Source of the DNA: Acanthosepion lycidas
Lineage: Eukaryota > Mollusca > Cephalopoda > Sepiida > Sepiidae
DNA: 64,000 nt
Assembly: GCA_963932145.1 (NCBI GenBank)
Contig: OZ010590.1
Location: 51,615,112 to 51,679,111, forward strand
Direction: 5' to 3'
Under the pieces are notes generated by a model. That model saw nothing but the letters and a program-made list of their open reading frames with translations, was not told where the DNA came from and did no database searches. A program made the position numbers and the translations under genes. This document shows positions 55,466 to 64,000 of this stretch, one piece after another. The number at the start of each line of letters is the position of its first letter. Positions within the stretch are counted from its first letter, which is position 1.

Positions 55466-56716
55466 AGTTGCTGTTTACGCTATACGGGCATAAAAGTCAG
55501 GCTCGATTCACACAAACTCAGACATATTCCACATATCACTAGCCAATCCGATAATGAGCCATTGATTTCTATTCGATACTTATAATGCTTCCTTTCGTAA
55601 AATAAAATTTTACTTCTTCCCTACCTACCACATTTTCGCACACGCTGGACATTTTTAATTTCACAATCACATGTTAGACCCCCTTAATATTTCTCATATA
55701 AGTCAACAAAAACGTAAATGCAATACACCCCAATATTAATAATGATTTCTCTGTCAAAACTATACATTTTTTTTCTATATAATTAGCTTTTTTATTTTTT
55801 TCACATAATACATTTACAATAGAAACGTGTAAGTCCCTCGACTACAATTGGCTGCGTAGCCTTATGGAATAGGCGTCAGTCTTTCACACAAATCTGTAAA
55901 AGTTCGAATCTCGTCGATTTCTTATATTCAACAAACTTACTGTGTATACTGGCATGCGGTGGAAACAACTCATTTAACTTCCAACTAACAGGAATCTGCA
56001 ATGATGCGTATTTTCCTGTGTGAACCACCACGTATTTCATTATATACTCGAAGTAATTTGAAGACAATTTCTTGATAGGGTTTGCATGAAACTGGCTCAA
56101 TTTTGTAGTTGTTCTTATTTTTATTTGATCCGGTAGAAGTATCATATTTGAAACATTTTCTCAATTTTCTCTCAAAAAGATGATCTCAGAAATGAAACAC
56201 ATTCCGTCGACTATTTGAGAAATATGACTTATCATTAGATGCCTGATGATTTCATGTCTCTGCGACCATTATCTTCACAATACAGCCAATCGAATAGACG
56301 TGCTATTTGAAATACAGGCATTATTATTCTCTAGACGATTCTGTTGTCCTGTACAGTAAATTCTTGTAATGAGTGTCCTGTGAAATAACTCTTACCTGTT
56401 CTTGCATATAGGTTATTCAAACCTTGCCTAGCCGTTCGTCTTTCATTACTCCAGTTTTATCTCCCAGACTGACAAGCTAGGATCAATTACGGTGAATATA
56501 TATTTTCAAAACCTAATTAAACAAGTTCGAATCTACCTCTAATATATCTTCATTGAGCAAATTATTTTGCACTTTTTGAATGTATAATCTTCTCATTTCT
56601 TTCGTCTCTACAGTTTTCGATGATTTTCAATCTCTTGAAATATTTGCTCAAATATAAATGTCATTTCATTCACAAAAGTATTGAAGAAAAAAATAAAAAA
56701 TTCTATAGGAAAAGCA

Positions 56717-56788
56717 TTCCCACACCGGGAATCGAACCCGGGCCGCCTGGGTGAGAGCCAGGAATCCTAACCACTAGACCATATGGGA
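56717..56788 (-). tRNA. tRNA-Glu (CTC), unit 43
   Basis: Consensus tRNA body. Four-marker haplotype, plus G-to-A in the 5' flank at 56824. Confidence 0.98.
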
Positions 56789-58039
56789 AGTTGCTGTTTA
56801 CGCTATACGGGCATAAAAGTCAGACTCGATTCACACAAACTCAGACATATTCCACATATCACTAGCCAATCCGATAATGAGCCATTGATTTCTATTCGAT
56901 ACTTATAATACTTCCTTTCGTAAAATAAAATTTTACTTCTTCCCTACCTACCACATTTTTGCACACGCTGCACATTTTTAATTTCACAATCACATGTTAG
57001 ACCCCCTTAATATTTCTCATATAAGTCAACAAAAACGTAAATGCAATACACCCCAATATTAATAATGATTTCTCTGTCAAAACTATACATTTTTTTTCTA
57101 TATAATTAGCTTTTTTATTTTTTTCACATAATACTTTTACAATAGAAACGTGTAAGTCCCTCGACTACAATTGGCTGCGTAGCCTTATGGAATAGGCGTC
57201 AGTCTTTCACACAAATCTGTAAAAGTTCGAATCTCGTCGATTTCTTATATTCAACAAACTTACTGTGTATACTGGCATGCGGTGGAAACAACTCATTTAA
57301 CTTCCAACTAACAGGAATCTGCAATGATGCGTATTTTCCTGTGTGAACCACAATGTATTTCATTATATACTCGAAGTAATTTGAAGACAATTTCTTGATA
57401 GGGTTTGCATGAAACTGGCTCAATTTTGTAGTTGTTCTTATTTTTATTTGATCCGGTAGAAGTATCATATTTGAAACATTTTCTCAATTTTCTCTCAAAA
57501 AGATGATCTCAGAAATGAAACACATTCCGTCGACTATTTGAGAAATATGACTTATCATTAGATGCCTGATGATTTCATGTCTCTGCGACCATTATCTTCA
57601 CAATACAGCCAATCGAATAGACGTGCTATTTGAAATACAGGCATTATTATTCTCTAGACGATTCTGTTGTCCTGTACAGTAAATTCTTGTAATGAGTGTC
57701 CTGTGAAATAACTCTTACCTGTTCTTGCATATAGGTTATTCAAACCTTGCCTAGCCGTTCGTCTTTCATTACTCCAGTTTTATCTCCCAGACTGACAAGC
57801 TAGGATCAATTACGGTGAATATATATTTTCAAAACCTAATTAAACAAGTTCGAATCTACCTCTAATATATCTTCATTGAGCAAATTATTTTGCACTTTTT
57901 GAATGTATAATCTTCTCATTTCTTTCGTCTCTACAGTTTTCGATGATTTTCAATCTCTTGAAATATTTGCTCAAATATAAATGTCATTTCATTCACAAAA
58001 GTATTGAAGAAAAAAATAAAAAATTCTATAGGAAAAGCA

Positions 58040-58111
58040 TTCCCACACCGGGAATCGAACCCGGGCCGCCTGGGTGAGAGCCAGGAATCCTAACCACTAG
58101 ACCATATGGGA
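58040..58111 (-). tRNA. tRNA-Glu (CTC), unit 44
   Basis: Consensus tRNA body. C-to-T at unit position 68 and the G-to-A change in the 5' flank at unit position 1255. Confidence 0.98.
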
Positions 58112-59362
58112 AGTTGCTGTTTACGCTATACGGGCATAAAAGTCAGACTCGATTCACACAAACTCAGACATATTCCACATATCACTAGCCAATCCGATAA
58201 TGAGCCATTGATTTCTATTCGATACTTATAATACTTCCTTTCGTAAAATAAAATTTTACTTCTTCCCTACCTACCACATTTTTGCACACGCTGGACATTT
58301 TTAATTTCACAATCACATGTTAGACCCCCTTAATATTTCTCATATAAGTCAACAAAAACGTAAATGCAATACACCCCAATATTAATAATGATTTCTCTGT
58401 CAAAACTATACATTTTTTTTCTATATAATTAGCTTTTTTATTTTTTTCACATAATACTTTTACAATAGAAACGTGTAAGTCCCTCGACTACAATTGGCTG
58501 CGTAGCCTTATGGAATAGGCGTCAGTCTTTCACACAAATCTGTAAAAGTTCGAATCTCGTCGATTTCTTATATTCAACAAACTTACTGTGTATACTGGCA
58601 TGCGGTGGAAACAACTCATTTAACTTCCAACTAACAGGAATCTGCAATGATGCGTATTTTCCTGTGTGAACCACAATGTATTTCATTATATACTCGAAGT
58701 AATTTGAAGACAATTTCTTGATAGGGTTTGCATGAAACTGGCTCAATTTTGTAGTTGTTCTTATTTTTATTTGATCCGGTAGAAGTATCATATTTGAAAC
58801 ATTTTCTCAATTTTCTCTCAAAAAGATGATCTCAGAAATGAAACACATTCCGTCGACTATTTGAGAAATATGACTTATCATTAGATGCCTGATGATTTCA
58901 TGTCTCTGCGACCATTATCTTCACAATACAGCCAATCGAATAGACGTGCTATTTGAAATACAGGCATTATTATTCTCTAGACGATTCTGTTGTCCTGTAC
59001 AGTAAATTCTTGTAATGAGTGTCCTGTGAAATAACTCTTACCTGTTCTTGCATATAGGTTATTCAAACCTTGCCTAGCCGTTCGTCTTTCATTACTCCAG
59101 TTTTATCTCCCAGACTGACAAGCTAGGATCAATTACGGTGAATATATATTTTCAAAACCTAATTAAACAAGTTCGAATCTACCTCTAATATATCTTCATT
59201 GAGCAAATTATTTTGCACTTTTTGAATGTATAATCTTCTCATTTCTTTCGTCTCTACAGTTTTCGATGATTTTCAATCTCTTGAAATATTTGCTCAAATA
59301 TAAATGTCATTTCATTCACAAAAGTATTGAAGAAAAAAATAAAAAATTCTATAGGAAAAGCA

Positions 59363-59434
59363 TTCCCACACCGGGAATCGAACCCGGGCCGCCTGGGTGA
59401 GAGCCAGGAATCCTAACCACTAGACCATATGGGA
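59363..59434 (-). tRNA. tRNA-Glu (CTC), unit 45
   Basis: Consensus tRNA body. T at unit position 68 and A at unit position 1255. Confidence 0.98.
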
Positions 59435-60685
59435 AGTTGCTGTTTACGCTATACGGGCATAAAAGTCAGACTCGATTCACACAAACTCAGACATATTCCA
59501 CATATCACTAGCCAATCCGATAATGAGCCATTGATTTCTATTCGATACTTATAATACTTCCTTTCGTAAAATAAAATTTTACTTCTTCCCTACCTACCAC
59601 ATTTTTGCACACGCTGGACATTTTTAATTTCACAATCACATGTTAGACCCCCTTAATATTTCTCATATAAGTCAACAAAAACGTAAATGCAATACACCCC
59701 AATATTAATAATGATTTCTCTGTCAAAACTATACATTTTTTTTCTATATAATTAGCTTTTTTATTTTTTTCACATAATACTTTTACAATAGAAACGTGTA
59801 AGTCCCTCGACTACAATTGGCTGCGTAGCCTTATGGAATAGGCGTCAGTCTTTCACACAAATCTGTAAAAGTTCGAATCTCGTCGATTTCTTATATTCAA
59901 CAAACTTACTGTGTATACTGGCATGCGGTGGAAACAACTCATTTAACTTCCAACTAACAGGAATCTGCAATGATGCGTATTTTCCTGTGTGAACCACAAT
60001 GTATTTCATTATATACTCGAAGTAATTTGAAGACAATTTCTTGATAGGGTTTGCATGAAACTGGCTCAATTTTGTAGTTGTTCTTATTTTTATTTGATCC
60101 GGTAGAAGTATCATATTTGAAACATTTTCTCAATTTTCTCTCAAAAAGATGATCTCAGAAATGAAACACATTCCGTCGACTATTTGAGAAATATGACTTA
60201 TCATTAGATGCCTGATGATTTCATGTCTCTGCGACCATTATCTTCACAATACAGCCAATCGAATAGACGTGCTATTTGAAATACAGGCATTATTATTCTC
60301 TAGACGATTCTGTTGTCCTGTACAGTAAATTCTTGTAATGAGTGTCCTGTGAAATAACTCTTACCTGTTCTTGCATATAGGTTATTCAAACCTTGCCTAG
60401 CCGTTCGTCTTTCATTACTCCAGTTTTATCTCCCAGACTGACAAGCTAGGATCAATTACGGTGAATATATATTTTCAAAACCTAATTAAACAAGTTCGAA
60501 TCTACCTCTAATATATCTTCATTGAGCAAATTATTTTGCACTTTTTGAATGTATAATCTTCTCATTTCTTTCGTCTCTACAGTTTTCGATGATTTTCAAT
60601 CTCTTGAAATATTTGCTCAAATATAAATGTCATTTCATTCACAAAAGTATTGAAGAAAAAAATAAAAAATTCTATAGGAAAAGCA

Positions 60686-60757
60686 TTCCCACACCGGGAA
60701 TCGAACCCGGGCCGCCTGGGTGAGAGCCAGGAATCCTAACCACTAGACCATATGGGA
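60686..60757 (-). tRNA. tRNA-Glu (CTC), unit 46
   Basis: Consensus tRNA body. T at unit position 68 but consensus G at unit position 1255, where the next unit switches haplotype. Confidence 0.98.
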
Positions 60758-62008
60758 AGTTGCTGTTTACGCTATACGGGCATAAAAGTCAGGCTCGATT
60801 CACACAAACTCAGACATATTCCACATATCACTAGCCAATCCGATAATGAGCCATTGATTTCTATTCGATACTTATAATGCTTCCTTTCGTAAAATAAAAT
60901 TTTACTTCTTCCCTACCTACCACATTTTCGCACACGCTGGACATTTTTAATTTCACAATCACATGTTAGACCCCCTTAATATTTCTCATATAAGTCAACA
61001 AAAACGTAAATGCAATACACCCCAATATTAATAATGATTTCTCTGTCAAAACTATACATTTTTTTTCTATATAATTAGCTTTTTTATTTTTTTCACATAA
61101 TACATTTACAATAGAAACGTGTAAGTCCCTCGACTACAATTGGCTGCGTAGCCTTATGGAATAGGCGTCAGTCTTTCACACAAATCTGTAAAAGTTCGAA
61201 TCTCGTCGATTTCTTATATTCAACAAACTTACTGTGTATACTGGCATGCGGTGGAAACAACTCATTTAACTTCCAACTAACAGGAATCTGCAATGATGCG
61301 TATTTTCCTGTGTGAACCACCACGTATTTCATTATATACTCGAAGTAATTTGAAGACAATTTCTTGATAGGGTTTGCATGAAACTGGCTCAATTTTGTAG
61401 TTGTTCTTATTTTTATTTGATCCGGTAGAAGTATCATATTTGAAACATTTTCTCAATTTTCTCTCAAAAAGATGATCTCAGAAATGAAACACATTCCGTC
61501 GACTATTTGAGAAATATGACTTATCATTAGATGCCTGATGATTTCATGTCTCTGCGACCATTATCTTCACAATACAGCCAATCGAATAGACGTGCTATTT
61601 GAAATACAGGCATTATTATTCTCTAGACGATTCTGTTGTCCTGTACAGTAAATTCTTGTAATGAGTGTCCTGTGAAATAACTCTTACCTGTTCTTGCATA
61701 TAGGTTATTCAAACCTTGCCTAGCCGTTCGTCTTTCATTACTCCAGTTTTATCTCCCAGACTGACAAGCTAGGATCAATTACGGTGAATATATATTTTCA
61801 AAACCTAATTAAACAAGTTCGAATCTACCTCTAATATATCTTCATTGAGCAAATTATTTTGCACTTTTTGAATGTATAATCTTCTCATTTCTTTCGTCTC
61901 TACAGTTTTCGATGATTTTCAATCTCTTGAAATATTTGCTCAAATATAAATGTCATTTCATTCACAAAAGTATTGAAGAAAAAAATAAAAAATTCTATAG
62001 GAAAAGCA

Positions 62009-62080
62009 TTCCCACACCGGGAATCGAACCCGGGCCGCCTGGGTGAGAGCCAGGAATCCTAACCACTAGACCATATGGGA
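62009..62080 (-). tRNA. tRNA-Glu (CTC), unit 47
   Basis: Consensus tRNA body. Four-marker haplotype, with A at unit position 1255. Confidence 0.98.
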
Positions 62081-63331
62081 AGTTGCTGTTTACGCTATAC
62101 GGGCATAAAAGTCAGACTCGATTCACACAAACTCAGACATATTCCACATATCACTAGCCAATCCGATAATGAGCCATTGATTTCTATTCGATACTTATAA
62201 TACTTCCTTTCGTAAAATAAAATTTTACTTCTTCCCTACCTACCACATTTTTGCACACGCTGGACATTTTTAATTTCACAATCACATGTTAGACCCCCTT
62301 AATATTTCTCATATAAGTCAACAAAAACGTAAATGCAATACACCCCAATATTAATAATGATTTCTCTGTCAAAACTATACATTTTTTTTCTATATAATTA
62401 GCTTTTTTATTTTTTTCACATAATACATTTACAATAGAAACGTGTAAGTCCCTCGACTACAATTGGCTGCGTAGCCTTATGGAATAGGCGTCAGTCTTTC
62501 ACACAAATCTGTAAAAGTTCGAATCTCGTCGATTTCTTATATTCAACAAACTTACTGTGTATACTGGCATGCGGTGGAAACAACTCATTTAACTTCCAAC
62601 TAACAGGAATCTGCAATGATGCGTATTTTCCTGTGTGAACCACAATGTATTTCATTATATACTCGAAGTAATTTGAAGACAATTTCTTGATAGGGTTTGC
62701 ATGAAACTGGCTCAATTTTGTAGTTGTTCTTATTTTTATTTGATCCGGTAGAAGTATCATATTTGAAACATTTTCTCAATTTTCTCTCAAAAAGATGATC
62801 TCAGAAATGAAACACATTCCGTCGACTATTTGAGAAATATGACTTATCATTAGATGCCTGATGATTTCATGTCTCTGCGACCATTATCTTCACAATACAG
62901 CCAATCGAATAGACGTGCTATTTGAAATACAGGCATTATTATTCTCTAGACGATTCTGTTGTCCTGTACAGTAAATTCTTGTAATGAGTGTCCTGTGAAA
63001 TAACTCTTACCTGTTCTTGCATATAGGTTATTCAAACCTTGCCTAGCCGTTCGTCTTTCATTACTCCAGTTTTATCTCCCAGACTGACAAGCTAGGATCA
63101 ATTACGGTGAATATATATTTTCAAAACCTAATTAAACAAGTTCGAATCTACCTCTAATATATCTTCATTGAGCAAATTATTTTGCACTTTTTGAATGTAT
63201 AATCTTCTCATTTCTTTCGTCTCTACAGTTTTCGATGATTTTCAATCTCTTGAAATATTTGCTCAAATATAAATGTCATTTCATTCACAAAAGTATTGAA
63301 GAAAAAAATAAAAAATTCTATAGGAAAAGCA

Positions 63332-63403
63332 TTCCCACACCGGGAATCGAACCCGGGCCGCCTGGGTGAGAGCCAGGAATCCTAACCACTAGACCATATG
63401 GGA
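63332..63403 (-). tRNA. tRNA-Glu (CTC), unit 48
   Basis: Consensus tRNA body. Recombinant spacer: T at unit position 68 and A at 243, but consensus at 18, 460 and 462. This is the last complete gene; unit 49 ends before reaching its tRNA. Confidence 0.98.
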
Positions 63404-64000
63404 AGTTGCTGTTTACGCTATACGGGCATAAAAGTCAGACTCGATTCACACAAACTCAGACATATTCCACATATCACTAGCCAATCCGATAATGAGCCAT
63501 TGATTTCTATTCGATACTTATAATACTTCCTTTCGTAAAATAAAATTTTACTTCTTCCCTACCTACCACATTTTTGCACACGCTGGACATTTTTAATTTC
63601 ACAATCACATGTTAGACCCCCTTAATATTTCTCATATAAGTCAACAAAAACGTAAATGCAATACACCCCAATATTAATAATGATTTCTCTGTCAAAACTA
63701 TACATTTTTTTTCTATATAATTAGCTTTTTTATTTTTTTCACATAATACTTTTACAATAGAAACGTGTAAGTCCCTCGACTACAATTGGCTGCGTAGCCT
63801 TATGGAATAGGCGTCAGTCTTTCACACAAATCTGTAAAAGTTCGAATCTCGTCGATTTCTTATATTCAACAAACTTACTGTGTATACTGGCATGCGGTGG
63901 AAACAACTCATTTAACTTCCAACTAACAGGAATCTGCAATGATGCGTATTTTCCTGTGTGAACCACAATGTATTTCATTATATACTCGAAGTAATTTGAA

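Larger units (their letters stand above)
1..64000. repeat. Tandem array of a 1,323-bp unit with one tRNA-Glu(CTC) gene per unit
   Basis: The same unit repeats head to tail without interruption through the whole window, about 48.4 times. The period is 1,323 bp except in units 34-36, where a T6 run has become T7 and the period is 1,324. The first base of the window is an arbitrary phase, because neither end of the array is visible. Reading the copies against each other gives about 28 substituted positions plus the one indel; many copies in units 2-20 show no difference or one difference from consensus. Within a unit the order is: T-rich tract (198-232), plus-strand tRNA-like sequence (281-352), antisense 89-codon open frame (307-576), featureless spacer (577-1116), A-rich terminator region (1117-1144), minus-strand tRNA-Glu (1148-1219) and its 5' flank (1220-1323). 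Shared variants among neighbouring units indicate local unequal exchange or conversion. An assembly error in copy number cannot be excluded. Confidence 0.99.

Noticed and set aside
1..64000. A CRISPR array or similar short-repeat system
   Set aside because: The repeat is 1,323 bp with no alternating unique spacers, and the conserved core is a eukaryotic tRNA gene.
1..64000. A bacterial or phage tRNA cluster
   Set aside because: There is no encoded CCA, only one isoacceptor, no neighbouring protein genes, and pol III-type T-run terminators.
1..64000. A ribosomal RNA (5S or 45S) repeat
   Set aside because: No rRNA-like sequence was recognised in the unit; the only clear RNA gene is the tRNA.
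1..64000. A fixed 12-unit higher-order repeat, suggested by units 1 and 13
   Set aside because: No other marker recurs with a period of 12 units in the window.

Overview
The whole 64 kb window is one head-to-tail tandem array of a single AT-rich unit of 1,323 bp: about 48.4 copies, with no flanking unique DNA at either end. I number the units from base 1 (unit 1 = 1-1323; unit 49 is cut by the window end). Three consecutive units (34-36) are 1,324 bp because of one extra T. By eye I found about 28 substituted positions and that one indel across all copies, so the array is highly homogeneous.

Each unit carries one clear gene: a 72-nt, intron-less tRNA-Glu with anticodon CTC on the minus strand (1148-1219 in unit 1). 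It has a full cloverleaf, good RNA polymerase III A and B boxes, no encoded CCA, and T-run terminators just downstream. The window holds 48 copies, 43 identical and 5 with a base change in the tRNA body. On the plus strand of every unit lies a degenerate 72-nt tRNA-like sequence (281-352 in unit 1). It keeps an A box, a B box and a perfect D stem and resembles eukaryotic tRNA-Arg, but its anticodon, T and acceptor stems are damaged. An 89-codon open frame (307-576, minus) recurs in every unit and overlaps the tRNA-like sequence antisense; I do not think it is a real gene. The rest is AT-rich spacer in which I recognise nothing coding.

The pol III-style tRNA gene, missing CCA, T-run terminators and satellite organisation point to a nuclear eukaryotic genome. 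The tRNA body looks metazoan, but I cannot name the organism. The array behaves like satellite DNA whose monomer contains a probably functional tRNA gene. Variants are shared by neighbouring units, recur at distance and occur in new combinations, as expected from unequal crossing-over and gene conversion. The left part (units 1-20) is close to consensus. Units 21-39 carry overlapping clusters of shared variants. Units 40-49 are a mosaic of at least two haplotypes.
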